From NCBI GenBank assembly GCA_958299035.1, contig CATQJL010000112.1, positions 83,966,636 to 84,030,635 on the forward strand: a DNA stretch of 64,000 nucleotides. Direction: 5' to 3'. Positions within the stretch are counted from its first letter, which is position 1; each line of letters begins with the position of its first letter. This document shows positions 24,855 through 37,144 of this stretch, one piece after another. This DNA is from Cylicocyclus nassatus. Lineage: Eukaryota > Nematoda > Chromadorea > Rhabditida > Strongylidae. The position numbers were made by a program, and so were the translations under genes. The notes beneath the pieces are model-generated. The model was not told the DNA's origin, searched no databases, and worked only from the letters and a program-made list of their open reading frames with translations.

Positions 24855-26830
24855 TAAAATCCTACTTCTGCCCCTATAATCAGAAAAGCACAAAGAGCTT
24901 GGTCTCGAGGGAAGAAGAGGCTTACAAACTGAGGCGGCAGAAATTTTCACTAAGAATTTCTACGAGTCGATATTCAATTATACAGAAATTTCCTTGAGAT
25001 TTACTTCTGTCCCTTCCACTCTGCAAAAACCATACTTCTGCCTCTGAAAGCAGAAAAGTGGTCTCTAGGGATGGACAGACCCATGAGCTTCATCCGATAA
25101 GACATTTTCACTGAAACTTTTGGTTCGCAAGAACCACGAACTCAAAAACCACACTTCTGGTCTTAAAAGCAAAAAAGACAGGGAGCTTGGTCTCGAGGTA
25201 AGAAAGATTTATGGCCTCAGGCAGCAAGATATTTTCGCCAGAAGTTTCTGGGTGTCAGTGATTATACACGACTTGCTTAAAATTTATTCTGGCCATTCTA
25301 CTTTGCAAAAACCACACTTTTTCCCTCTAAAAGCGAAACAGCACAGATAGCTTGGTTTTGAGGAGAAGACAGAACCATGAGCTTCATGCGACAAACATTT
25401 TCGCCAAGGCGTTTGACCCCCTAGACTTCGCAAAAAACCAGTACTTCTGCCCCTAAAAGCAGAACAGCACATTGAATTTAGTCTCTAGGGAAGGACAGCC
25501 CATCGGTTTCATCCGACAGGACACTTTCGCTAAGACGGTTGACTCCCAAACTTCGCATAACCCACAAAACTCAAAAACCACACTTCTGGCCCTAAAAGCG
25601 CAAAAACCACAAAACTCAAAAACCACGCTTCTGGCCCTAAAAGCAAAAAAGCACAAGGAGCTTGGTCTCGAGGGAAGAAAGATTTATGGCCTCAGGCAGC
25701 AAGATATTTTCGCCAGAAGTTTCTGGGTGTCAGTGATTATACAGAACTTACTTGCATTTTACTTCTGACCCTTTTGGTCTCGGAGGGAAAAGACTCATAA
25801 GCTCAGCCAGCAAGATACTTTCGCTGAAAATTTCTGGGTGTCAATGTTTATTCATACAGCTTATTTGAAATTCACTTGTGGCCATTCTACTCTGCAAAAA
25901 CCAGATTTCTGCCTCTGGAGGCAGGAAAGTGGTCTTGAGGGAAAGACAGACCCAGAGCTTCTTGCAACAAGAAAATTTCGCTAAGATGTTTGACCCCTAG
26001 ACTTCGCAAAAACCAGTACTTCTGCCCCTAAAAGCAGAAAAGCACAGGGAATTTAGTCTCTAGGGAAGGACAGACCCATGAGCTTCTTGCCACAGGACAT
26101 TTTCATAGAAACTTTCGACCCCTTCTACTTCGCAAAAACCAGTACTTCTGCCCCTAAAAGCAGAAAAGCACAGGGAATTTAGTCTCTAGGGAAGGACAGC
26201 CCATGAGTTTCATCCGACAGGACATTCTCGCTAAGACCTTTGACTCCCAAACTTGGCAAAACCACAAAAATCAAAAACCACACTTTTGGCCCTAAAAGCA
26301 GAGAAGCACAGATAGCTTGGTCTCGAGGGGAAGAAACTCATAAGCTCAGCCAGCAAGATACTTTCGCTGAAAATTTCTGGATGTCAATGTTTATTCTAAG
26401 AAACTTGTTTGAACTTTACTTGCGGCCATTCTACTCTGCAAAAACCGAACTTCTGCCTCTGAAGGCAGAAAAGTGATCTCGAGGGAAAGACAGACCCATG
26501 AGCTTCTTGCGACAGGAAATTATCGTCTCTGAAAATTTTGGCCTTTTGAACTTCGCTAAAACCACACTTTTGCCCCTAGAAGCAAAAAAAAACAGGAAGC
26601 TTGGTCTCGAGGGAAGAAAAGACTTAGGGCTCAGGCAGCAAGATATTTGCGCTAAAAAATTTTAGGTGTCAATATTTAATTAAAAAGAAACTTGCTGGAA
26701 AAATTACGACCCCTTCTTTTCAACCATACTTTTGCCCCTAAAAGCGGAAGCATAAGGAGCTTGGTTTCGAGGGATGGAAAGACCTAGGGTTTTATGCGAC
26801 AGGACAGTTTCGGTAAGATTGTCCTTCAAA
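24855..26830. repeat. Complex minisatellite-like array, about 125-150 bp units
   Basis: Repeated core ACTTCTGCCCCTAAAAGCAG followed by AAAAGCACA and CTTGGTCTCGAGGGAAGA. Two adjacent units are 126 bp apart (26015 and 26141). A longer identical block (AAGAAAGATTTATGGCCTCA...) recurs 475 bp apart (25200 and 25675), so there is higher-order structure. No coding function is evident, although the sequence stays open in short frames because the units are A-rich. Confidence 0.8.
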
Positions 26831-27264
26831 AGAAGGCGTCGGGCAAACTTTAGTCTGTTCTAAGAAATGAGTCCGTTCACTGGCAAGACGTCATCGAAAA
26901 AAATACTGCTTCGTTTTCATCTACATATCTGAGTTTTCAGCTGCTGGAAGACATAACTTGACGCTTCCATTAACATGGCACTTTCCTGGAAGTCAATCTG
27001 TTTTGGGATGAAGCTGTTCTAAACAGGTGCTTGGAGGTAGCTTCCTTGTTTAAGAGCCTTGGTATCTGGGCGAAAGTATTTGCAAGAGGAACAGCAGAGA
27101 TGCTTTGCGGATAGTCACTGGTAGTAATTTCTTTTCCTAAGATCATAGTGTTTGGTTTCTACTACTCACAACACACGAATGGTCGCTGGGAAGATGGAAA
27201 TTCTCCTTCGTGAGATTTCTAGTTAATTAATGGCAGATATCAATGTATCTGCCCCCACCCACTT
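26831..27264. other. No feature recognised
   Basis: Unique-looking sequence between the array and the next Helitron. I see neither a coding region nor an inverted repeat of note. Confidence 0.3.
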
Positions 27265-27288
27265 ACTAGCGACCCGTAGGGTCGCTAG

Positions 27289-27307
27289 TCTTATATATAA
27301 AGCTGAA

Positions 27308-27342
<35 letters not shown>

Positions 27343-29123
27343 ATGTCTGTATGTCTGTCTGTCTGTACTTATGTTCCGAATAGAAAATTCCATTTCTGAA
27401 CCGATCCGGACCAAACTTGGCACACATACACTACGGGCCCCGGCGGGTGTCATAGGCTACTTTTCGTCATCGATTGATATCGATTTTATCGATTTTTCGA
27501 TTTTTTTGCAAAGTTTGAACTACGGGGCTGGGAGCTTGCACAGAGGGGTGATCGAGCATGGGCATTCAGAATACAATATTAGTTTTCGGGGTTATCGATT
27601 ACTTTTATCGATTTTATCGATATTTTGCAAAGTTTGAGCTACGGGGCTGGGAGCTTGCACAGAGGGGTAATCGAGCATGGGGATTCCGAATACAATATTA
27701 GTTTTCAAGATTATCGATTACTTTTATCGAATTTATCGATTTTTTTGCAAAGTTTGAACTACGGGGCTGGGAGTTTGCACAGGGAGGTAATCGAACATGG
27801 GGATTCCGAATACAATATTAGTTTTTGAAATCGTCCATTATTTTTTTATCGATTTTATCGATTTTTTGCAAAGTTTGAGCTACGGGGCTGGGAGTTTGCG
27901 CAGGGGGTAATCAAGCATGCTGATTACGAGTTCGATATTAGTTTGACGCTATTCGGCTAACCGGGCCCCAAAATTTTTGTCGTAGAGCTTGCTCAGATTC
28001 GTGTATAAGGGTTATCTTACATGCTGATTACAGATATCACACTTTCGTCGCAGAAAGTCTCCCCATGTGGTTACGATAGTTGTACGGTAGGAAGTCAAAA
28101 TCATGAATTCTGCTGGAGTTCGGTCCAGAGAACTTATTCGACATGCTGATTACGAATTTCATACTCTCTCTGCATATGGGGACCTCTTCATAGAGTTAGG
28201 GTGGTTATATACGGTGTGGGGTCGAAAACATGGATTTGCTTCAAACTTCCTCTAGGGTGGTCACTTAGCGCGCTGAACATAAATATCATGTTGATTTCGC
28301 AAGATGCTGCATTTTCTTGGGTTACGGTGGGTGTAGATGGGTCGAAGTTCCAGATTTGCTCGAAACCTTACCTGTAACGGTTCACAAGTATACTGCTTAT
28401 GAATATGAAACTTGCTCGCTGTCATAACGCATTAGTAAAGTTGTGTGAGTTGCAGGATTTGAATGGACAGGGCCAATTTAGATCCCAAATATTCATGAAA
28501 TGGGGAAACGGTCGTTTTGCATGGCGGTCTCTAGCGCCATCCTGATAACGTCCCAATGCGTAACGCACGCGGTAAATCTCCCTCCCCCTGATTTGCTTAG
28601 GCAAAAGCCGCCGAAGGGTGTATCGCACGCGGCAGTGGTCCTATAAGGAAAGCATTACGTGGGAAACTTTTATACCACACGAATTGCCTTTATCGCGGGG
28701 ACTGAGCACGATATTCTTTGAACAGCACTTTAGGTAATTCCCTGCCAAGGTTTCAGGCAGGTTTATGATTTTTACCCGCTGCCACGCGATGACTATGATA
28801 CTGTCATTAGCGGCTCAAATAACCCCCATATACCGAGTTTGAGCAAGATCCATTACAAAAACATTTTGGGGCCCGGATAGCCGAATAACGCCATCACTTT
28901 TTAGAATTATCCTTACGTTTATCGATTTTATTATTTTTTTTTGTGCAAAGTTTGAGCTACGAGGCTGGGGGGTTGGTGAGGAAGGTAGGTAGGTGAGCAT
29001 ACTGATTACTCACGCAGCGGGAATAGGGAATGTAGAAGTGGGCACAGGTAAAGGTGTACAGGGATAGAAATGGAACCTTTATCGTTTTTGACAGGGCCAG
29101 GCGGAGCCGGGTAAGCCAGCTAG
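27289..29123 (+). mobile_element. Non-autonomous Helitron, 1.83 kb, both ends intact
   Basis: It starts TCTTATATATAAAGCTGAAT at 27289 and ends GGCGGAGCCGGGTAAGCCAG then CTAG at 29123, followed by T. The 5' part has the TGTCTGTCTG tract, the TTCCGAATAGAAAATTCC block and four 120-bp modules (27510-27920). The middle and 3' parts match 11979-13891. A perfect 11-bp stem hairpin (ACTAGCGACCC, GTA loop) at 27265-27289 overlaps its first base. Confidence 0.9.
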
Positions 29124-29125
29124 TT

Positions 29126-30140
29126 ATGATTATAATAAAACGCTAATCTATCTATCTGTTTGTCTGTATGTATGTCTATCTGCTACGAAATTCATGCAGC
29201 GAAGTGCAGCCAACGTTTTGAGGTGCAATTTTTGTCATAGCACACTATCAGCGCGTAGTAAACTGTACAAAATCATTAAACCGACCCATAAATGCAACCA
29301 TCGGAAACTGTGCTGTCAAACGGATCCATGCGACTTTTGCTCCGCCAAAACGGATCGGTAATTAGACTATTCGCAAAGTAGTGGAATTGTTCAGAAGCAC
29401 ATTCGAAAAACATTGACTTCACCCCAAAAAGTAAGCAAAAAATCTATTTTTACGCAAAATTGGCGGCAAAAAAGGTAAAACTGCGCAAATTATTAGTTCG
29501 CCAAGTTTTTACTTTCGAAAGTGAAAAGATTTTTGAATAGATATATAGCCCAAGGTGATTGTTATCCTTATAGCGACTATAAACCCAAGATAAATTTTGT
29601 AAACCATTCAAAATCGCATTGTTCTTCTGCGGGAAATTTTCCCGAAATTATCGATCTTACATGGTAAGTTCAAGAATGAACGGTTGTTTACAATTCATTC
29701 GCCATGACCTGAGTTTTAAAGTCATTGTAATGCGATCACGAAAAAGGCTTACGTATAGTAGAACCACGAACCTCTGCGAAGCAGAGGTGACGCGCTGGTC
29801 ACGAGTATCGCTTCATTTCGCATAACAGGGACTGATTCACTTGTTTAACACGTCATGCATGCCGCACTTCTTTACTTTCCTTGCTCTGCTCAAGCAAAAA
29901 CCGCCGCGAAATGCGTCGCACGTGGCTGTGGTTGGTGGGCGGAAAGCATTATCTCCACTTACATCCGGAAAAGTTATTCATGACTACACATCAAGGCATT
30001 ATTAGGCGAGCGAGCGTGATATTCGTTATCAGCGTATTTTGAAACCCTTTTAGGCAAACTTATGAGCGAATGTGGAACCACGGTCTCCCACCGTATACCC
30101 ACTGTAACCCCGTAATGAGGGGGTTGAGTTTGTCGGCGAC
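29126..30140. mobile_element. Decayed Helitron-like remnant
   Basis: A TCTATCTATCTGTTTGTCTG tract follows the previous Helitron end. At 29770-29800 a small hairpin (CCTCTGC GAA GCAGAGG) lies before GCTGGT. Sequence at 29880-30115 resembles the Helitron interiors (CGATATTCGTTATCAGC, GGAAAGCATTA). The boundaries are unclear. Confidence 0.4.
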
Positions 30141-30144
30141 ATAA

Positions 30145-30282
30145 AGGGCTCCTAAATTGCAGAGTCGTTTGCACGAGCGGTCGCGCGACCGTGTCGCGCC
30201 CGGGCATCAATGGCGCAAAATGCCCGGGCGCGACGCGGTCGCGCGACCGCTGGTGCAAACGATTCTGCAATTTAGGAGCCCT
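30145..30282. mobile_element. 138-bp near-perfect hairpin MITE, GC-rich
   Basis: Two 62-nt arms (AGGGCTCCTAAATTGCAG...) pair with only three mismatches around a 14-nt loop. The inner arm itself contains the palindrome CGGTCGCGCGACCG. It is much more GC-rich than the surroundings. I see no clear target duplication. Confidence 0.85.
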
Positions 30283-30941
30283 GTAAGTCTCCTGCCCCCG
30301 CGCTCGATATTTTCGCAAGCGGAAAACGCTTCAGGACCGCGGTCTTCATCGCTCGCTAGCTGTCAGTTTTTACACGGCCTGTAAGCTACGAAATTATTGA
30401 AGGGCGTTAGCCGACTGAATTTATGTTTTCGCTTTGCTTTTTTTTTGAAGTTTTGCTCACAGGGAACTACAGTATGGCCATCAAACTCTTTTATAGTTTG
30501 ATGTCATTTTTTCTGTGATGGTGGAAGAAGAAGAGGTGATTGTTCGTTGCAAATGCGTAATCTGCGCTGAAGTAATCGCTAGGACCAATATGACAGCCTT
30601 GCTTTGTGGACATGTTTTCCATGCTGAATGCATTCAAAGTTGGATTGATGTAGGTAAAATTGTCCCTAATCGTCCCTCACCCTCTTTCAAACATTTTCTA
30701 TTTTCAGCATACGGATACACCCACTTGTCCAAATTGTGGAGTTTCCATTAACAAAGAGCAGATAGTACGACGCTTGTTCTTTAGTGATACCGATGATCTA
30801 AACGATCTAGACGACACAACACTCATTGATGAACTTTTGGTAACTCTTGATGAAAAAAGTTTTTTTTCGTGTGCTAAACAGGAAATACCAAAAATTTGAA
30901 ATCGATAAAAAAAACATTAGAGACGAGGTTTAGCGGATTCG

Positions 30942-31079
30942 TCGCACGCAGAGACTATACGCCGTTGCGGCTCACTGAGAAAGTTCAAGTTTGGAAGAGA
31001 CGGCAGTTGTTGAGAGATGAGGGTGTGTTTGATCAAGGAGACTGCGAAACGTCCGCAGCAACCCTGTCTCTGCGTGCGA
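30942..31079. repeat. Inverted repeat inside paralogue B intron
   Basis: Arms of 14 bp (TCGCACGCAGAGAC) pair perfectly across 110 bp. It may be a small MITE. It is absent from the corresponding intron of paralogue C, where unrelated sequence is found. Confidence 0.6.
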
Positions 31080-31527
31080 TAACTCGCCCATAGCTCATTC
31101 AAAACTCACTCTATATTTTCGTCCTGTAATTTGCACTAGAACACATCCAAAAATCTTTTTCCAGGAAAAAGTTGATAATTTGGAGGCTGAGAATAGCAAC
31201 CTGAATAGGTTAGCTTCACTTAGTTTGCGCTGACAAAGAGCGAAGACCGTATGTTCAGGCAGCTGGATGAAGCAAAAAATTTACATCAAAAGCTTACAGA
31301 AGAATTATGTTCAGAACGGGAACAACTGAGGAAGGGGAGTAAAGGCTAGTCAGAGACGAAGGCGGTCGCTCATGTAGGCGAGGGTGCGCGGCGCATCAGA
31401 AAGGCAGTGGTTCGGGAAAATCGAGACTGAGAGCTTTTCACATCTACATGGCCTTCTGGACCAGCTAAGTCAGGTACTGTGCTTTAAATGTCAAAAAATG
31501 TTTTTTCTCAGTTTACCGGCATTGCAG

Positions 31528-31679
31528 ATTGCTGGAGAGGCGGGGCGAGGGATTTTCGCTGCAACCAGCAAATGACTGCAGAATATTATAACTTCACCTA
31601 TTTTGACAGCAACTGGCTGATAAGCCCAAACAATTACGATGCAGTAGACGGTAATCCCTCGCCCTTTCTCTCCAGCAAT
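31528..31679. mobile_element. 152-bp foldback MITE in paralogue B intron
   Basis: The left arm ATTGCTGGAGAGGCGGGGCG and its inverse at 31651-31679 match with a few differences over about 29 bp. Paralogue C lacks it in the matching intron, consistent with insertion. Confidence 0.7.
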
Positions 31680-32221
31680 CTCGACGATCGGGAAACGCCA
31701 AAAAACATTTTTTTTTACTTTTCAAGCACAATACCTAACTCAACTGGCCCAGATGGCCATGTAGTCGTGGAAATCCCCCACTCGCGATTTTCCGGAGCCA
31801 TTGCCTTTAATGATGGAAGATGTTCAATTACCCCCTTCGCAACCGCTTCGCACAATAAATCGACCTCCTTCGTCAGGGATCAGCAATTGATCTTGAATCT
31901 TCATTTGGGCATGTAGAACCACATATTCCCCAATATCTTACTTTGTTTCTTTTTTAGAGTACTGAGGAACAACTAAGGATTTCAAAGAAAAAGGACGACG
32001 ATTTGGAGGCACTTGTAAAGGTTTGTAGGACCTCATTTTTGAGGTAGCACTGTTCCATAATGGTTCAGAGTGTCGGGGAAGTGCTGAAGGTTCTCGAACA
32101 AAGGGAGACCGATCTGAAAATGCTCACTGAAGTTTATAATACCGCAGGTACCACGCTACGAAGTGTCGAAGAACACCTGAAGAATCTGAAAACAAAAGAG
32201 ACCGATTCCGGAATTAGCTGA

Positions 32222-32760
32222 GCTTTACAGGAGCTAGATGCAGGGCCATGTTACTATATTTTTGAGACTGAACCTACGCTGCCCACTTTTCTTGCCGGTG
32301 AATGTAATCACTGGGAAAACGCTCCACATGAATCTTTTATTTATTTGTTGTACGAAGATTATAGCATTTATGGATTTGTCATGTTTGGTATGCATGAATA
32401 GAGTAAACTCGCCTTTCAAAGTTTGTAGATTTCTTCGCAATAGTCGCTGTCCCCTTGCAATAAACGCTCGGATTCACATCCGAAGCTACTGGCGAAGAGA
32501 GTCGAAAGGGAGGGGTGATGTCGCGAAATTCTTCAAAGTTGCTTACATAAGTTATAAGATTGTGCAAATTGTGACTAATCCAGATAATTATTAAAATTTC
32601 AAATCATATTAGCTAAGGGCACTTGCGGAAATTTTGAGCGTTCCAATTCTTCGAAGCTCGTGCTGACGTCACCCACGTTCGCTGGAAAAAATTTTCGGTG
32701 CATACTCCCCCCTCCCCCTCTCTCTCTTCATCTCCGCCGACGGAATAGTGGGGCCTCCAG
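32222..32760. repeat. 3' flank of paralogue B, duplicated downstream of paralogue C
   Basis: Aligns with 61633-61800 plus 62352-62750 (phrases GCATTTATGGATTTG, AATAGTCGC, AAGTTATAA, GACGTCACCCACGTTC). It shows that the duplicated block extends at least 500 bp beyond the stop codon, and it lacks the MITE at 61801-62351. Confidence 0.75.
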
Positions 32761-32769
32761 TGATGTTAA

Positions 32770-33174
32770 AGGCAGTGGGTCGGCAAATCTCACCCTAGTC
32801 AAATTTCTGCTTACCTGGGGTTTTTCAATACGCTGATCCCGAAAATCCACTTTTGAAAGCTTGAAAAGGGCGAAAATGAGAGTTTTTCAATGCCCTTCCC
32901 TTTGGAATTGGACGAGTGGAGCAAGGCCGATGACGCTAAATCGTTGCAAGACCCATGGTTATAGCGTTGCGGCGGGCAGCCTCCAATGGTGAGAAGGAAA
33001 TTGCCAACTCGTCCAGATGCGTGTAAGATTGGCCAGCGCGTGTAAGGTTGAGAGCGTTTCTCTCGGCAGAAAAAGCATGCTGTGCAACCGCGATTGCACT
33101 GTTTTCATACTTGGGCGATAAGGAACCCATCGCGTTAAAATCCGGAGTTGTTGGATTTTGCCGATCCACTGCCT
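32770..33174. mobile_element. AGGCAGTG-family MITE, copy 2
   Basis: Inverted ends AGGCAGTGGGTCGGCAAATC and the inverse of AGGCAGTGGATCGGCAAAAT, bordered by TTAA and TCAA. It is inverted relative to the copy at 21201-21600 and aligned over its whole length. No coding capacity. Confidence 0.85.
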
Positions 33175-35106
33175 TCAAGTAGGAATACAAATTTTGACCT
33201 ATTACTATATGGGGTGTCGTCAGTTCGCAGTGTGCAAGCTAACTATTGACCTATAAATGACTCAAGGGAGAATTTTACTTAATGCGCAAACATTGAGCAC
33301 GACGTCATGCTCTTCCATGTCACAGCTCTTGATTCGATAAGCGATCCTCCACGCTCTCCTACCGCTCCCCCCCCCCCCTCAAAAGCATTTTGCGATATAA
33401 AAGTGTTGACTCACAGAAGTCTTTATAAAAAATGATGCATGACAAAGTATCAAAAAATTAGTCTTCGCCGTATAAAACTATAAAACGTATAAAACCATGA
33501 GGTTACTCTTAGGACTGAAGAGGTAGGTCATACTTTATACACTAGAAATATCGTGTTTTATATTTGTCCTGTAAGCAGCTCAAATTTCTTTGATCCTTAC
33601 CGCCGCAATTTTTCGTGAGCCTGTAAACGAAATTGTATCTTTTTAAGTTCAACTTGATGATGACTGTGGTTGTATAAATGAAAATGTGATGATAACTTTC
33701 TCAAGGATTTGCTTATCGTTAGCTGTGACTGGCATTTTAAATGCTTTCAAGTAATATTTCAAGCTTGTTGTTGCCCATTCTTTCATGAACTTCAGCGATG
33801 TAGTAGGTGTTGATAAAATGCGGCTGAAATATAACATGTGCTGAGGCCTCGATCATAAAGCATTCAGAATTCCAAGTTCAAAATACCCAAGATTTCCTCT
33901 GGTTTTAGAAAATAATGAAGATTTTTCTAAGTGGAGCTGGGCGGTGTGCCAAAAATAGCTTTGTATAAGGTTGTAACAGAATTAATGCAGGTTTTTCACC
34001 CCCCTTTTTCAAAGTGCTGGTTCAAAATAGAATTTCAACGTATTGAAAAACTAAGCATATCATCTGAAAGCCCTCTTCTGCTAGTTTCTTGGACATGCTT
34101 CCATTTCGAAAGGAATGGATTCATCTCGAAATTACGTACTTTTGAAATCAGGAGGCTAAACTCTGAAATTTCCACTTTTGAAGTTTTTGCGTTAAATTCA
34201 CCGCGAGAAATTGGAAAATTTCGCAAAGTGGTACAATGCTTATATGTGCTTTGCACTGCAGAATGCACGTTAGAGCAGATTTTTCAAAAGTTTCTAGACT
34301 GAGAAATTTCATTTCAAACCCAAACAACCGCTGCTATCATTCCGCAGCGTATAAAAATCCTAAAGATGGGGCAATTGCAGAGCTTTTGTCATGCGCAGAA
34401 ACAGTAGACATAGGGCATTTGATAGCAAAAAAAACGAAAGCTGTTGCTCTCCTTGGCGGCAAGAAAATCAAGAAAACAGCAAAAAACGACTTTTTCGCCT
34501 TTTCAGAGCACTTAATAAGAATGACTGATCACAAATTTTTTGCAATATTTTCTGTCACAAATTTTCTCATAAAATTCAGCTTAACGCTGCTGCACAACCG
34601 GATATTGTCTACACAATGAGTGAAGTTTACATTATCCTACTAGAGTGTTTAGTAAGTTATGGTCTCTCAAATTTAAGGTTTTTCGAGAAAACTTTTGGCA
34701 GTCTTAGGGTTATAAATTTTTCTCAGTGAAGCTACCGCGACATAGTAGTGTGTGCAAAATTGCGAAAGATTTGCTGAATACAGTAGTTTTTATTGAGAAC
34801 GGATCGACTATTTCTGTGAGAAGTTATAATAGTCCAAACTCAAAATTTGAAAACCTGCATCAATTCTGTTACAACCTAATAATTACTCGCGCGGCATAGC
34901 CTTTATCAGAAAGAGAGATGCCATACACCTGAAATCGGATGGCTTGCGCATGACTAGTCATAGTTTGCTAGGGTATAAAATATGAAAAAATTTTATATGA
35001 AATTGGCACGAAACATTCGCATCATTTTTAAAATTAGACTTCCCTTCCTCCTTATTCAATCATGTTCCTTTATAAGAGGAAATTGAGCTCTTTCCAACGT
35101 ACTTAA
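33175..35106. other. No recognised gene; part of a diverged dispersed repeat
   Basis: 33650-33960 aligns loosely with 38930-39260 (GCTGTGACTGGCATT, CCATTCTTTCATGAACTT, GGGCGGTGTGCCAAAA). A minus-strand frame (33649-33837) may be conserved but has stops in the other copy. A poly-C tract lies at 33367. Confidence 0.4.
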
Positions 35107-35518
35107 AGGCAGTGTCTCACCAAAATTTAGCTGCCGAGATTTTTGCATTTTGCAAGCCTGTCGGACCCTGTCTAGCGCTGCCTGGACTTGAAATCGCATG
35201 AAGTTCCCAAAATCCCCGTTTTGGAGGCCCTGCGGGAGCACGTGGACGAGTCGTACCTTGCAACTTCAGCCTCAGCCACAGTGGCAGCAACAGAGGGGAG
35301 GTGGTTGCCAAATGGAGGGACATGTCCAAACGCGTAAAGGAGGAGACGGAAGAAGTTGTCCGCGCGTACCAAATCGCTCTCCGCGTACCAGTTTGAGCGA
35401 ATTTTCTCGGCTTGGAGGGAGTCAAATTGAGTGGGACTTGTTGCAATGGCCTAGTTAGAGGTCCCTATAATAGAATAATGAAGATCCGCGCGACCTCAAC
35501 TTTGGTGAGACACTGCCT
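35107..35518. mobile_element. AGGCAGTG-family MITE, TTAA-flanked
   Basis: Eighteen-bp perfect inverted ends AGGCAGTGTCTCACCAAA, flanked by TTAA at 35103-35106 and 35519-35522. The interior differs from the other AGGCAGTG copies, so this is a sister family. GC-rich middle. Confidence 0.9.
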
Positions 35519-35522
35519 TTAA

Positions 35523-36600
35523 GTAGCTCTTCCTGGAAGCAAGCTCCGAAAATTGAAGCCAGGGAGAAAAATTACTCAATTTTCAAATTACCTTTTCGTC
35601 GCGAAAAATCTGAAATTTGCAACAAAAATTGGACCAGTTGTCTTTCTCGTAAGTATCAAGTTCCATACCATATCGTCACTCGCTTTGCAAACTAGTCATT
35701 TGGATTCGCAACTTCATTCACCAGTTACAGGAAATTTTTGAAAAAAAAAATGCTTAGTACTCCTTCCATTCACATCAGTTTTTCATAATCTTCCATGCCT
35801 TGCCCCCACTAGCCTATTTTTGTTCCTTATCGCGATTTGGTGCCATATTGTTTCGCATACATAAAGAATGTCATGTGTGCTACTCCAAATGGTATCGGTT
35901 GAGCAACGTCGCGCGCGCACCAATCAGTGACGGTGCGGTTAACGCACACGAACTCTACCATTGAGGCAGAGAGACGGAAGATGTACAGCAACTTAATGGC
36001 TGCAATAGCGCGCGAATTACGATTGGAGCAGAGTTTTCTTCTCAATCTTTTACAAGCATCCAAATTGTGTACAAATGTAGATTTAACAAACAGACGAGCG
36101 AGACAATATCTTCTAGTATGACAAGCTCACGAGATTACGATGATTCCATACAAGGTCTAAATCCGGCCTGATTTCCGTGCGGTATCAGCTACTATCATGT
36201 AGAAGTGGAGGCGCGGGAAGCAGTGGTCAGAAGTCAAAATCAACTCTGATAGTCTCATCAACTATGTACATCGACTATAAAGAAAAACATGTAAGAAAAA
36301 ACAATTTATAAGAAGAAACAGTGCCTTGTATGATGGGCGCTAGTTACGCAGACCAACAAGTACTGTAACCAGCCAAAAGTATCTTTCTGCCAAATGTTGT
36401 TGTTCGAATTTGCTTCAGTTTCAAAAATAGATGTGTTGGTAATGACTGTAAAATACCGACTGAACTCGTCCAACTCTCTCCCTGGTCTAAACAAACTTTT
36501 GAATGCGGTACAAGCGTCTTCAATGGTCAAAGACCAACTTTGTCATTGTTTGCTTCCTACAATAACCTCAGTGTTGATATCTCAGAATGGAAATGCAACA
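35523..36600. other. No feature recognised
   Basis: No coding region, inverted repeat or duplication stood out on either strand. Confidence 0.3.
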
Positions 36601-36774
36601 TATATAGGCTGTATCAGCCAGCATCGGTCCCGCGCCAGCATGACTTGCGACGGCGCACCGTCGCATGCGACGTGCCTTAGCGCATAGCAGAGTTCGCACG
36701 CGTCACACCGCACCGTCGCAAGATGCCGCAGGCGCGACGTCGCATGACCGATGCTGGTTGATACAGCCTATATA
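36601..36774. mobile_element. TA-flanked foldback MITE
   Basis: The ends TATATAGGCTGTATCAGCCA...GGTC and their inverse match over 29 bp with one mismatch. The GC-rich interior is full of CGACG/CGTCG inverted motifs. The TATA borders suit a TA-duplicating (Tc1/mariner) family. Confidence 0.85.
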
Positions 36775-37033
36775 AAATGATTGATTCTAGCAACCTCGCA
36801 TTGCTGCAGTCTTTTCAGTCATCCCTTTGACTAAATCGCTTCAGAGGTGGTCTATAAAGGAATCCAAGCGCAAAAAAGCGCAAATTGCATGCAACTTTCA
36901 TAAGTGTGTCATTGTAGGCACCACAAAACATAACTGAATATGACAGGTGAATACGACAGGTATACAAATGATTGCCACAGTCTAACAGCATGAACCTCGC
37001 AGAACCCATCATGATTTATGATGATTTCGCTGA

Positions 37034-37144
37034 TTATCGGCACGCATTTTTTACTGCTTGAATTACATTAATATCGGCGCGTATTTTTTACTGCTTGAAT
37101 TACATTGATATCGGCACGTATTTTTTACTGCTTGAATTACATTA
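37034..37144. repeat. 37-bp tandem repeat, three units
   Basis: Units ATCGGCACGTATTTTTTACT then GCTTGAATTACATTAAT begin at 37036, 37073 and 37110. Confidence 0.9.

Larger units (their letters stand above)
30518..32221 (+). pseudogene. TRAIP-like RING E3 ligase paralogue B (frameshifted)
   Basis: Exon 1 (30518-30649) starts MVEEEEVIVR and holds CVIC, CGHVFH and the next Cys. Exon 2 (30708-) holds TPTCPNCG then INKEQIVRRLFF, completing a C3H2C3 RING like that of TRAIP (nematode TRUL-1), a replication-linked ubiquitin ligase. Helical exons follow: 31165-31208 (EKVDNLEAENSN), 31259- (QLDEAKNLHQK), 31958-32020 (TEEQLRISKKK, 21 codons) and 32069-32221 (terminal, ends TDSGIS). In exon 2 the frame breaks in a run of eight T at about 30861-30868. 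Read one base over, it stays open to a GAG/GTTTAG donor, so this is a single indel. The donor of the exon from 31259 is also unclear. It may be a recent pseudogene or contain a sequencing error in the T run. Family assignment is by motif and by the LFF spacing after the RING. Confidence 0.7.

Noticed and set aside
24855..26830. CRISPR-like regular repeats
   Set aside because: Units are long, diverged and contiguous, without unique spacers; the window is eukaryotic.
34236..34619. Open frame with Lys-rich segment
   Set aside because: No recognisable motif or conservation; length is compatible with chance in A-rich DNA.
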